Positions 38,482 through 48,069 of a stretch of DNA of 64,000 bases are shown in pieces. Source of the stretch: Pelagomonas calceolata (taxonomy: Eukaryota; Sar; Pelagophyceae; Pelagomonadales; Pelagomonadaceae); contig CAKKNE010000003.1 in assembly GCA_918797485.1 (NCBI GenBank), positions 4,836,001 through 4,900,000 on the forward strand. The letters are read 5' to 3'. The stretch's first letter is position 1; each line of letters begins with the position of its first letter. Made by a program: the position numbers and the translations under genes. The notes beneath the pieces were generated by a model. That model was not told where the DNA came from, ran no database searches, and was given only the letters and a program-made list of their open reading frames with translations.

Positions 38482-39429
38482 TCACTTAAGTATAAAGCCC
38501 GTGTCGGAGTCGTCGGAGTCGTCGTTCGACTGCGCGTGCTCCTGGACGAGCTTGCGCCGCCGTAACTCTAAGAAGCGGTGGAACTTGGCCATGGAGAGGC
38601 CCGGCAAGCCCAAAAGCCGCGGCGGCGGGCCGCCGGCCACGGCCGCGACGGGCACGATGGTCGCGTCCCGCCGCGCGCGCAGCAGAAAGGGCGCCGAGTA
38701 GCGCACGGACTCGGCCGCGCCCGCGGTGAGCGCCACGCGGTGGACCGCCGCCTCGTAGAAGCTCTTGCTGAGCACCTGGAGGAACTCGCCGCAGAACACC
38801 AGGACATCCGTGCCGCTGTCGCGGCCCCGCTCGGGCGATGTCCAGGTGCCGTGGTCCAAGACCTCCAAGCCGGGCGTCGCCGCGCAAGGGGCCGCGGTAC
38901 AGAACGTGGTATCAGTGTGCGCCCCGAAGCAGACGCGCTTACGCGGCTCGCCCGCCGGCGCCACATATCTACAAAGCCGCAGCACGGACGCCGAGAGCTT
39001 CGGCCGGCCCGGTTCGTCTAACAGATTCAAGAGCGTCTCCGGCGCGGCGCCCAGCGGCCCGCAGGCGGCTTTTAGGGCGGCGCGTGCACACCTCTCGAGG
39101 TGGTCGAACGCGCACCGCACGCCGTCGCCGAGCGGCGGCCGCACCTCGTCGCAGATCGCGCGCGTCTCCAAGAAATCGCGCGCGCCGTGCTGGCGATGGC
39201 CGACCTCCAGGCCGCCCAGCCGCTCGAGCGGCCAGGTGTCTGCGGTCGCGAGGCCGGCCGCGGAACCCTTCCAGAGCTCGCGCAGGACAGCCCTGTCCGC
39301 GAGGCGCACGACGCAGGCGACCCCAGCCTTCCAGGCCTCGACGACGGCCGCGCAGGCGTCGGCGTCCCCCGCCTCGAGCGCCGCGAAGGGAATGATTTTT
39401 GGTGCGGACGCGGCGTCGGGCGCGGCCAT
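38482..39429 (-). CDS. 2OG-Fe(II) oxygenase, isopenicillin-N-synthase-like
   Basis: 315 aa, single exon. The N-terminal DIOX_N-like part has ALEAGDADACAAVVEAWKAG. The jelly roll has CFGAHTDTTFCT (the HxD metal ligands, about residues 168-170), PGLEVLDHGTWTSP, GTDVLVFCGEFLQVLSKSFY, EAAVHRVAL (the distal His, about 233) and VRYSAPFLLRA (the R-x-S pair that binds 2-oxoglutarate). All core residues are present, so it should be active. The substrate is unknown, since this fold serves hormone, flavonoid and thymine-type hydroxylases. The C-terminus ends in an acidic SNDDSDDSD run. Confidence 0.83.
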   Translation of the reverse strand: MAAPDAASAPKIIPFAALEAGDADACAAVVEAWKAGVACVVRLADRAVLRELWKGSAAGLATADTWPLERLGGLEVGHRQHGARDFLETRAICDEVRPPLGDGVRCAFDHLERCARAALKAACGPLGAAPETLLNLLDEPGRPKLSASVLRLCRYVAPAGEPRKRVCFGAHTDTTFCTAAPCAATPGLEVLDHGTWTSPERGRDSGTDVLVFCGEFLQVLSKSFYEAAVHRVALTAGAAESVRYSAPFLLRARRDATIVPVAAVAGGPPPRLLGLPGLSMAKFHRFLELRRRKLVQEHAQSNDDSDDSDTGFILK

Positions 39430-39489
39430 GTTTAGGAAGGCTGCCCCGCGCTGGCTTGGACAATGATTCCTTCCGTTCCTTCCGCCAGT

Positions 39490-39511
39490 GCGGTACCGTA
39501 GGTACCGACGT
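39490..39511. repeat. Short GGTACC tract at an LTR edge
   Basis: GCGGTACCGTAGGTACCGA directly precedes the LTR that starts at 39512. Confidence 0.6.
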
Positions 39512-40204
39512 TAGAGAGAGAAACCTACTAGCCCTTCCTACCTTAGATATGTATCTCCCACTCTCTAATATTTGAGTCTATACAGCGAGTGTCTTTGACG
39601 CTACGGTGTAACAACAGTTCACTATAAAACACTCTCGTAGTCAGGTTGGCCCATAGTGGTTGGCCCAGCCCTCGGCTGGTGAGCTAGGACCCTGCGGCTA
39701 CTTTACACTGGCATAACGCTGCGACATGCTCTTGCTAGGTTATGGGCCCACAGGGTTCTGCCTATTGACGTAGAGTGTTTTACAGTGAATGCCTAGACAA
39801 GACAAAACACCTAAAAAGAAATCCAAAAAGAAATCACCCCAAAAGATCGAAGAAAGTGAATACCCACTGGCAGCGATGGATCAAGCTGAAATGAATCGGC
39901 TCATACAAAACGGTGTCGAACACGTACAAGCTGAGCTCCAGCAGAAACACGAAGAACATATCAAAGCGCTGGAAGCAAACCGCGAAGCGCAAATCAAAGT
40001 AGTGCCAGTGGAGGATAGGCTCACCAAGAAATTTCAAGTTGATGAGCCCAGACATTGGTGGCCACAAGTATCACATGCAGGTACACGAAGCTATATTTGA
40101 CAAAGAACAAATTAGAGTTGCAGCTCATTTAATCCAGTGGTACGGACCACATCAGACACACTCCGACGAATTAAATCGTGCGCTTCGGCACAAAAAAGTC
40201 TAAG
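39512..40204 (+). mobile_element. Copia-like LTR element, broken fossil: 5' LTR, primer site, gag-like start
   Basis: The LTR spans 39512-39737 (226 bp, TAG...CTA), then the initiator-tRNA primer site GGTTATGGGCCCA. A Lys-rich gag-like frame starts at 39789 and leads into a Glu/Gln-rich coiled coil different from the 18.8-kb copy. Protein-like text continues to about 40204. There is no pol and no 3' LTR. Broken. Confidence 0.75.
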
Positions 40205-40362
40205 TTGCACCTGTCCGCCCGGCCGCCCGCCGGGGGCCGCCTTCTAGAAGACTCGAAGCCCTAGCGGGAGTACGCGATATACACAGAGTCCCCGAGTCGA
40301 GAGAATATTGAACGACCTATGGAGGCCCATATATGGCAGTCTCGCGACCGGGAGGTCACAAG

Positions 40363-41821
40363 CTAGGGTGGCGGCGGTGGTGGCAGCCCGGTGGCTTGGT
40401 TGCCAAAAGTGATACCGCCGTCCTTGCTCTGGACGCGCTCCATGGTGCCCGCGCTCCCGGCGTTCAGGAGCGTGCCGTCGCCGCCGGAGCCGGCGCCGGC
40501 CGCCTCGTTGCCGAACGTGATGCCGGCCGCGAGCTTGGTGACGCGCTCCATGGTCGCGGCGGAGCCCGCGTTGAGGAGCGTGCCGTCGCTGCCGGTTCCG
40601 GTACCGGCCGCCTCGTTGCCGAACGTGATGCCGGCCTTGCCCACGTTGGAGCGCTCCATGGTCGCGGCGGAGCCCGCGTTGACCAACGTGGTGCCGCCGC
40701 CGGAGCCGGCACCAGCCGCCTCGTTGCCGAACGTGATGCCGGCCTTGCCCACGTTGGAGCGCTCCATGGTCGCGGCGGAGCCCGCGTTGACCAGCGTGGT
40801 GCCGCCGCCGACGCCGGCGCCGGCCGCCTCGTTGCCGAACATGATGCCGGCCTTGCGACCCTGAACGCGCTCCATGGTCGCGGCGGAGCCCGCGTTGACC
40901 AGCGTGCCGCCGCCGCCGGAGCCGGCGCCGGCCGCCTCGTTGCCGAATGTGATGCCGGCTTTGCGGCCCTGAACGCGCTCCATGGTGCCCGCGCTCCCGA
41001 CGTTCAGGAGCGTGCCGTCGCCGCCGACGCCGGCGCCGGCGGCCGCGTTGCCGAACGTGATGCCGCGCTGCGAGCCGGCGACGCGCTCCATGGTATCCGC
41101 GGAGCCCGCGGAGAGCAGCGTCATGCCGCCGACGCCCGCCCCGGCGGCCGAGTTGCCGAAGGTGATGCCGCCCCGGCTGCCCTGGACGCGCTCCATGGTA
41201 TCCGCGGAGCCCGCGGAGAGCAGCGTCATGCCGCCCACGCCGGCCCCCGCGGCCGAGTTGCCGAAGGTGATGCCGCTGGAGGACTCGCCGACGCGTTCCA
41301 TCGTCCCAGACGACCCCTGCATGAGCATCGAGCCTCGATCCGCCCGCGCCTGCCGGAGCTTCTGCTCGTCCGTCCACACGCGCGTGTTTTTCGTCGCGTA
41401 CTTGTTCTTGCCGAAGACCGGAACGGCCACGCCCTGGGCCTGGCACAGGCCGCCAAGGGACTCCAGCGTGTTGAGCACCTCCTTTCGACAATCTCCCTCG
41501 TCGAAGAGTTTCTTGGCGCCGAAGCAGTCCGACGCCGGCATGCCCATGGCCTGGCAGCCCTTGAGGAACATGTTGATGTTGTCGATCTGCCGAAAGGCCA
41601 TGGTCGACTCGGAAACCTTCTTGACGCTACCGGGCTTGATCGCGTTGATCAGCTTGCACAGCCGCACCTGCGGGCGGGCGGCGTCGGCGCGGGGCGCGCG
41701 AAATTGCGGGGACGCCGCGGCGCGCCCCGGTCTTCAGGTTCGCGAGGAAACTGAGCGAGTCGTCGAACGGGTCGTGCGTCACCGCCTCGATCCAGGCCTG
41801 CGCCTCCTCCGTGTCGTCCAT
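40363..41821 (-). CDS. Calponin/transgelin-like protein with nine long repeats
   Basis: Actin-associated protein of 466 aa from exons 41821-41726 and 41667-40363. The single N-terminal CH domain has AQAWIEAVTHDPF, LKTGVRLCKLINAIKPGSV, RQIDNINMFLKGCQ, DLF-type CFGAKKLFDEGD and LNTLESLGG. The rest is about nine tandem units of roughly 30-35 residues, each with TMERV......GITFGN.AAGAG.GG..L..AGSA. These are much longer than animal calponin repeats but share the G-I/L-x-x-G-N core. The intron 41725-41668 (58 nt) seems to use a GC donor, giving the exact CH join LKTG|VRLCKL; a GT donor further in would insert four residues. The repeats are nearly identical in DNA, so copy number may vary. Confidence 0.82.
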
Positions 41822-42047
41822 GATGAGCTCGGCTGGCCACGCGCAAAGCTACTCGCGGCGTTTGGCCGATGCTTGAGAGATGGTTGGCTGCGCACCGCGC
41901 GCCACGGCTTGCGCTCCTCCAGTGCGAGCTTAGCTAGCTCCGCAGGACGTGACCGCTCCTGCCGCGCGGGTTGTCACGAGTACTTTTATACGTCCGCAGA
42001 CGCCCAACTAGGAGCTCAACCTAGACTTGTGATTGAGAACAAGACAA

Positions 42048-43197
42048 ATGATTAGCGCGGTCTGCGCCGTCCCCCGCGGGGCCTGCGCGCCGCAGCCGCG
42101 GGCCGCGAAGGGGGGCGCCGCGGACAGCGACGCGGAGGACGACGCGGTCCGCGCGTCGGACGCCGTGTTCCTGGCGGGCCGCACCGAGGACGACTTCTCG
42201 TGCGTAGAAATGTACGTGTACGACGACGAGCAGGGGAGCCTCTACGTGCACCACGACGTTCGACTGGAGGCGTTCCCGCTGGCGCTCGCGTTCCTGCAGC
42301 ACGGCTCGGCGGGCGCCCGCGTCGCGGTCGGGACGATGGAGCCGCGCATCGACGTGTGGGATCTGGACGTCATGGAGCCCGCGGCGCCCGTCGCGAGCCT
42401 GGGCGGCGACGCGCCCACGGCCGCCGGGCGGAAGGCGCCGCGGCCGACGCCGGGCGCGCACGGCGACGCCGTGCTGTCCGTCTCGTGGCGACGCCACTCG
42501 CCGACGGTCCTCGCCTCCGGCTCCGCGGACCGCACCGTCAAGCTCTGGGATTTGAACGCACGCGCGTGTGCGGTGACGTGGACGCACCACGGCGACCGCG
42601 TGTCGAGCGCGCGGCGCCGGCGCCGACTCGAGCGTCGTCGGCCGGGGCGTCGACGCACGCGGAGACCCGTCGCAGGTCGCGTGGCACCCGGCCGAGCCCG
42701 CCTGCCTCGCCACGGGCGGCCACGACGGCCGCCTCGCGGTGCGCGACGCGCGACGCGCGACGGCGGGCGCGACGTTCGCCGCGGGAGGCCGCGTCGAGCA
42801 GGTCGCGTGGGACCCGTTCGTCGCGACGACGCTCGTGGCGGGCGACGAGACCGGCGGCGTCGTCGCGTTCGACGTCCGCGCGGCCGCCGCGCCGCTCTGG
42901 TCGCTTCGGGCGCACGGGGCGGCCGCGTCCGCCGTCTGCTTTTCCGAAACGGCCGCCGGGCTCCTCGCGACGGCGTCGGCGGACGCGTCGGTCAAGCTCT
43001 GGGACTGCGGCGGCGCGCCGGGGCCGCCTGCGCCCGTCGCGGCCCGGGACCTCGCCGTCGGCGAGCTTTTCGCGCTCGCGTTCGACGCGGTGGACCCCTT
43101 GGTGCTCGTGGCCGCCGGGGCTGGCGGGTCGGTCGCGCTCTGGGACGCGGCGGGCGACGGCGGCGCGGCGGCGGCCTGGCTCGCGGCGCAGGGGTAG
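42048..43197 (+). CDS. PWP1: Periodic tryptophan protein 1 (WD40)
   Basis: Nucleolar WD40 protein of ribosome biogenesis, 360 aa from exons 42048-42608 and 42676-43197. The N-terminus carries EDDFSCVEMYVYDDEQGSLY and VHHDVRLEAFPLALAF, typical of PWP1. WD repeats follow: GTMEPRIDVWDLD, HGDAVLSVSWRRHSPTVLAS, SADRTVKLWDL, VAWHPAEPACLATGGHDGRL, VEQVAWDPFVATTLVAGDE, LLATASADASVKLWDC. The 67-nt intron 42609-42675 fits best with a GC donor (AGC|GCGCGG). It yields HHGDRVSSVAWHP, the same spacing as HHTDKVQCVQWHP in homologues; the nearest GT donor would delete three residues. Confidence 0.88.
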
Positions 43198-43779
43198 TAC
43201 TAGTAATTTATTGTCATAGGGTGCTTTAAAATGCACCACTAGTTTTGTTTACGGTGTTTAATTACCAACTTGAACTTTAAGACGTAGGTTACGCACGGGG
43301 GGTGACGCCCAACCCCAAATTTGCCGTATCTCTATAACTAGACGTCTTGGCCGGTCGCAAATTGAGAATAGGGGCCCAACGTACCCCTCTAGGACGTGAC
43401 CGAAACGGGTAAGCGAAATGATTAGGTTTGGAAATTTTAGTGGCCTGCGAAGGTCGCGCCAGTGGCGTTCGTGCCGCGTCAGGCGACCTATCTGACAGCC
43501 CATCGGGTACCCGGCCGCGCCTACGCATCCGCCCCACGCCATAGGTACCCGAGGGCCCCTGGGAGACCAAATTACCAGCATAGAAGCGAGTTTTGATTTT
43601 TCAGTCCAGAGGTCCCTGAAATACCCGCACGTTAGCCCCCAGATGCAAGGAGCTCTAATTCTAGTTGTACTTAGTACCTCTTGCCAGATGGGCAACTTCG
43701 CGACCGCGTCTCGCCGCGAAAGTGGACCCTTCCCCCCAGCCCGGTCATGGGGCGTACAAAGGGACTCTTTGGGACCCCT
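43198..43779. other. Intergenic region
   Basis: Contains TAGCATAGAAGCGAGTTTTG-like text at about 43576-43600 that recurs at 53006-53025, so part is repetitive. No gene seen. Confidence 0.35.
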
Positions 43780-43884
43780 AACAACAGTTCACTATAAAAC
43801 ACTCTCGTAGTCAGGTCTAGCCAGCCCTCGGCTGGTTAGCTAACACCCTGCTACTTTACATAACGCTGCGACATACTCTTGCTA
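43780..43884 (+). mobile_element. Copia-like LTR fragment (fossil)
   Basis: The last ~105 bp of an LTR, from ACAACAGTTCACTATAAAAC to CTCTTGCTA, followed by CCGCAGTACCTACGGTA. The 5' part is absent. Broken. Confidence 0.7.
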
Positions 43885-44042
43885 CCGCAGTACCTACGGT
43901 ATTCATATTCAAGAAGGTCACGGTAATTCAAGTTGCACTCAGCGGCACTTGTAGTACTTAATATCCCTTAGAAGTATACCTATCTTATTTATACCACAGC
44001 TTCTACCACAGTTCTGCGCCGCACTGGTGGAGCCCGCCGTGA

Positions 44043-44898
44043 CTAGGGTGGGTGTTCGAACGATTCCGCGCGCGGCCGCCAGGACGACACCATGCCGCCG
44101 CGCTTCCTCGCGGGCTTGTGGAGCGCCAGGGTCTCGACGCCATCGCGGAGCGCCGATATGACTTCCGCGGGGCGGTCTGATTTGAACACCGCCGAGCCGG
44201 CTACAATGCAGTTGGCGCCCGCGCGCGCGGCGACCTCGACGGTGGCGAGGTTCAGCCCGCCGTCGACTTGGATGTCCATGGTGGGGAACCTCCGCCGGAG
44301 CGCTTCCACCTTTGGCATCTGGTCGGCCATGAACGCCTGGCCGCCGAAGCCGGGCGGGACCGTCATGACCAGCACGAGGTCGGGCAGGAACGCGCCGTCG
44401 CGCCACAACGCATCTAGGGCCTCCACGGGGGTGTCGGGCCGTAGCGCGACGCCGACGACCATGGGACGCGACGCAGCGCGCACGGCGTCGACCACGTCGC
44501 ACGGGTCCGTCGCGGCCTCGACGTGGAACGTAAAGCCGTCGGCGCCGGCGTCGGCCATGGGGCCGACGTACGCGAGCGGGTCCGAGACCATAAGGTGGAC
44601 GTCGAAAAATGCGTCGCTTCGCTGCCGCAGCTTCTTGATCACCGGCGGGCCCCACGACAAATTTGGGACGAAGTGGCCGTCCATGACGTCGATGTGCAGC
44701 GCGTCGGCCCCGGCGTCCATGACCTGTGTGGAAATCAGCCAGTGAGCCTGAAAATCGCCAACCTCGACGCCATCGAGCAAACTTGATTTCCACACCGACC
44801 GTGACGCGGGCGGCCTCGCCCGCCATGTCCGATAAATCACAGGCCAACAAGCTCGGGGCGATTTTGCTCTCCAAGGGTTTAGCGCTCAGCGCGGCCAT
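44043..44898 (-). CDS. RPE: Ribulose-phosphate 3-epimerase
   Basis: Interconverts ribulose-5-phosphate and xylulose-5-phosphate in the pentose phosphate or Calvin cycle. 259 aa from exons 44898-44800 and 44723-44043. Motifs are KIAPSLLACDLSDM, DALHIDVMDGHFVPNLSWGP (metal His and Asp), FDVHLMVSDP, LVMTVPPGFGGQAF (phosphate loop), DIQVDGGLN and AGANCIVAGSAVF. All catalytic residues are visible. The intron 44799-44724 (76 nt, phase 0) is an introner-like element. No plastid targeting peptide is seen on the chosen start, so a cytosolic enzyme is likeliest. Upstream in-frame sequence is not coding-like. Confidence 0.95.
44724..44799 (-). mobile_element. Introner-like intron in RPE
   Basis: A 76-nt intron bounded by the inverted repeat TGTGGAAATCA...TGATTTCCACA. 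It starts GTCGGTG and ends CCACACAG. GGTC occurs on both sides (CGGTC before, AGGTC after), suggesting a short target duplication. The 3' splice AG lies at the junction of the inverted repeat and the duplicated target. Removal is required for the RPE frame. Confidence 0.8.
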
Positions 44899-45036
44899 GA
44901 TAAAAAGCCGGGTTGGTTCGTAATTTATTGGGCCTTTATGACACGCTCCTCGGATACCTTTTATGAGAATGTCATGTACGGTATCGTGGTACCTACCTGC
45001 GGACTGGATAAAATTTAAGGAGTGAACCGGCCTAAA

Positions 45037-46240
45037 ATGGCGTCGGCGTCGGCGTGGATGCTCGCCCTCGCCGCAGCTCGACAGGCGACGGGACTCGAAG
45101 AGGCAACAGCGGGCCTGCAGCGGCTCGTTTTCCAGCCAGAGGTCTTTGCCCTGGAGAACTGCAGCTGCGTGCGGCGCCACGGCGGCGCAGCATTGTCACG
45201 CTTCTACCACCTCGACTATAGGAATGCAGCTCGTAGCGGGCTAAACCACCAGATATCAAATCTGCGCGCGATCCTCGCCGAAGGGCTCGGCCTCGGCCGC
45301 GCGGTATTGCTCGGGCCCCCGTCGCTGACTCGGAATCACAATCTTGACCGACCCTTCCTTTTTAACCGATGGGGCGACTTCATCTCGTTTGAACGATCGT
45401 CGTTCCGCATCGAAGAGCGGCACAAGACGGTATGCGAGGGCACGCTCGCGTCCTGCGTGGCCGACGTGTCGGACGCCCAGCTCGCCCAGCTCGTGGAGGC
45501 AAAGCACGAGAGTCTTGGCTACCACGACGGCCCTGTTTCCGACATGCAGAACGCGGTCCCGGGGCTCCTTCGACGCCGGCCCGCGCCGCCCGTCGACCGC
45601 GTCCCAGATAGGCTCAACCTTTTTCGCAGGCTGCCCAACATGACGAGATTCATTGGGCATCATCGGCTCGTGGCGAGCTTCGTCCCGAGCGACAAGGTCC
45701 TCGGCGCTGTGCCCTCCGTTGTGGATCGCCTTCGGGCGCTCTCGAAGACTGGCGTCGCTGCCGTCGTTCACTGCCGCCGCGGCGACAAGATTACAAATAG
45801 CAAGTATTGTCCAGCTCAGATGGACAAGGCGACGTCTCCGGCGCGCATCGCCGAGGTCCTTGACCAATCCGGCATAAAGCCAGGCTCGGCTATCTATATC
45901 ATGTCGAACGAGCTCAACCTCGCCCATTTCGACCCGCTGCGCGACGTCTACGGCTACCACTTCCTCACGCAGGCGGTGTTCTGTGTGGAAAACATCCAGT
46001 GAGTCGGGTTAACGTTAATTTCCACAGGCGGCATTTCCGCATCTCGCGGACCTCGTATCCTCCTGTCGTAATCCCGAGGCTCCCGGTTACTGCGAGAACT
46101 ACCTTCTTTTTGCCATTGAAAAGCAAATCTTACACGCGTTCCCAAAAGAGCAGCGCTTCGTGACCCTGGGCATCAAGGGTGAGGAGCACAACCCCGTCAC
46201 GCTGTATTCCAAGTTCGGAAAGGAGTGCAGGCCGGGATGA
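45037..46240 (+). CDS. O-fucosyltransferase-like glycosyltransferase
   Basis: 383 aa from exons 45037-45975 and 46028-46240. An N-terminal signal-like segment precedes SGLNHQISNLRAILAEGLGL, the GDP-fucose-type N-terminal motif (family: g..nqr..l..a...A..lgr.lvlP). The C-terminal donor site has VAAVVHCRRGDKITNSKYC (the catalytic H-x-R-x-GD) and AIYIMSNELNLAHFD, and then in exon 2 FPHLADLVSSC, YCENYLLFAIEKQILHAF and RFVTLGIKG. The HxRxGDK...SNE order is that of protein O-fucosyltransferases and related families (GT23/65/68 clan). Without the 52-nt introner-like intron the frame ends early. ATG 45037 is preferred to the GTG at 45022. Confidence 0.7.
45976..46027 (+). mobile_element. Introner-like intron in the fucosyltransferase-like gene
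   Basis: A 52-nt intron, GTGTTCTGTGTGGAAAAC...TTAATTTCCACAG. Inverted termini are TGTGGAAA and TTTCCACA. GGCGG flanks both sides (GGCGGTGT before, GGCGGCAT after), which fits an 8-bp target duplication with two changes. It contains a stop in frame, so splicing is needed to reach exon 2. Confidence 0.82.
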
Positions 46241-46994
46241 CTCGGCCTGGCCCCATTAATAATTTTCCTTCCTGGCCCGGGCTCCGTCTAGAGAGACGCC
46301 AGCTTTGCCTGTCTGCCATCGTCTGCCAGTTGGGCCTATCAACTTGCCAGTCACGGCCCGGGTGCCAGTGACTCCGAGTCTGCGATAAATAGGGCGAAAT
46401 ACCCCTAGCTCCCGGGCCGCGGCAGACTATCTCAGCCGCCGTACTCCCAAAGGTGCGTACTCCTCTGGTCTTGCATTATTCGCAGGTTATTGCGGTTATC
46501 TATAATACTATATATGTCACGGTCGGGTTCTTATAGGGTCACGGTCACCGTGACGGTTAGCCTCACTCGGGCTTTGTAGGGTCGATTCCCGCTGTTCCCC
46601 CCAGTAAAGTGAACTTACTTTAGGTTCACCCCGGTGTTTTTTACGGCGGCTACGTAGCGCCGGTTTGATCCACTTGGATAAGCTGCCTGAGTAAGAAGAT
46701 ACGGGATGTAGGGAAACACCGGCTCCGGGCACGTGCCGGCTGGTCTAGCGTGCTGATAGGCGAGAGTAATGTAGCCATAGTTCCGGCAATAGGGGGCTAT
46801 GGCGTTGAAGATATATATCTAGGGGAGTTTTCACCTCAGCGGTCCTCAGGTTTATTTAGACCCGGCGGGCCCCGGGCCGCCCTCCCTCACTGTTTAGTGG
46901 GGGCCCCTATATCAGCTTTGGCAGGGTGGAACGTAAAACACTTACCAAGCGTTTACTTCTCCCTCCGAGTCCGAAAGCCTGACTCAGTGAGTAG
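46241..46994. other. Intergenic region with a dispersed repeat
   Basis: Bases about 46606-46712 (AAAGTGAACTTACTTTAGG, TTGATCCACTTGGATAAG, AGTAAGAAGATACGGGAT) are the reverse complement of about 56555-56660. No gene seen. Confidence 0.5.
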
Positions 46995-47192
46995 CAGGGT
47001 CCGAGTCCTAGCTCACCAGCCAGAGACTGGGCCTAACCCACTACGAGAACCTTTTATTATAAACTGGTTTACACTAGCGTCGGTAGACACCCAATGTATA
47101 GACTCAAGTTTAGAGAGTGGGTAGAGAGAGTGGAAGATACATATCTAGATACATATCTAGGGTAGGAAGGGCTAGAGGGATTCTCTCTCTCT
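46995..47192 (-). mobile_element. Copia-like LTR, diverged (fossil)
   Basis: Minus-strand LTR from AGTAGCAGGGTCC-like text to GGGTAGGAAGGGCTAG and CTCTCTCTC. It carries a small internal repeat of the ACATATCTAG text. Its terminal nine bases are lost. It ends 20 bp before the next gene's ATG. Broken, older than the 31-kb copy. Confidence 0.65.
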
Positions 47193-47211
47193 CCGAGTCT
47201 GTGCCCATACG

Positions 47212-48069
47212 ATGGGCCATGCAAGTGGATCTTACGCGCTGGCCTCAATATTACTCTTGGTCGCCCTTGGCTATGGGGTGACGGACGAGAGGGGGCGGCA
47301 GGCGAACGCCCGCTTTTGGCGGCGCGTCGACGAGCTCGGAAGGGGTGGCGATCCAGGTTGTGCGCTCGCGCTTTTCGGTGTAGGGTACGGCGGGCACGAA
47401 ATCTGCAATGCATCGATCGTTCACAATCCCTGTATCTTCCACTCATTTGGGATCGAACAGGATTTTTCCTTCGACCTGCACGTGGCGAGGCAGTGGAACT
47501 GCAGGGGTGTCCTCCTTGACCCCACGGTGCAGCATCCTGAACATCCAGGCAACGCTCAGGGGCTCACATTTCTCAAGATCGGTGCCAATTCCCCAGTAAC
47601 CAGATCGAAATGGACAAGCACCAATGTCCCCCTTCTTGGCCTTGCGCTCGGCCACCCACACCTTCATATCCTCAAGATGGACTGCGAGGGCTGTGAGTAC
47701 CAACTGGCCGCAGACATTGCGAAGACGCGACCCAACTTTTTCTGGCACGTTGACCAATTTGCATTCGAGCTCCACACATGCGAAGGACTGAGTCCACCAG
47801 GTGAGCAAGCAGCTAACGCAATATATTCCCTCTTCGCATTCTTGTTCGAAGCCGGCCATGACCTTCGTCACTTTGATCGTACACGTTGTTCCAAACACTC
47901 GTCATTACGGACCGATTTTGCGGGCTGGAATCATTCTTACTTCCCAAGTGACCGCCCCAGGATTGATGCGCATGGACGTTATGTGAGACCTTGGGTTTGG
48001 TGCTGCTACAATATCCTTTTCACCAGGGATCGTAGTCAAATCAGTTTAAATGGACTCCCCGGGCCCTAA
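47212..48069 (+). CDS. FkbM/METTL24-type methyltransferase, secretory pathway
   Basis: 285 aa. An N-terminal hydrophobic segment (GSYALASILLLVALGYGV) acts as signal or anchor. The SAM-dependent domain contains CIFHSFGIEQDFSFDLHVAR, GVLLDPTVQHP, LHILKMDCEGCEYQLAADIA (the family's lKiDiEGaEw) and FWHVDQFAFELHTCEG. The combination of these motifs and a luminal location matches animal METTL24 and related Methyltransf_24 proteins. It may methylate a sugar or glycan, in line with the many glycosyltransferases nearby; that is inference. The gene starts about 20 bp after an LTR copy, so the LTR probably provides or displaces its promoter. Confidence 0.72.
   Translation: MGHASGSYALASILLLVALGYGVTDERGRQANARFWRRVDELGRGGDPGCALALFGVGYGGHEICNASIVHNPCIFHSFGIEQDFSFDLHVARQWNCRGVLLDPTVQHPEHPGNAQGLTFLKIGANSPVTRSKWTSTNVPLLGLALGHPHLHILKMDCEGCEYQLAADIAKTRPNFFWHVDQFAFELHTCEGLSPPGEQAANAIYSLFAFLFEAGHDLRHFDRTRCSKHSSLRTDFAGWNHSYFPSDRPRIDAHGRYVRPWVWCCYNILFTRDRSQISLNGLPGP

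Noticed and set aside
41600-41640. A second CH domain in the calponin-like protein
   Set aside because: Only one CH domain is present; the remainder is the tandem repeat array.
43258-43695. A 145-codon minus-strand frame upstream of an LTR fragment
   Set aside because: Composition is irregular, part of the text is repeated near 53010, and there is no family or neighbour support.
46556-46592. A tRNA-like signal (TTAGCCTCACTCGGG then GGGTCGATTCCCG)
   Set aside because: The two boxes are too close for a tRNA and no acceptor stem or anticodon arm can be drawn.
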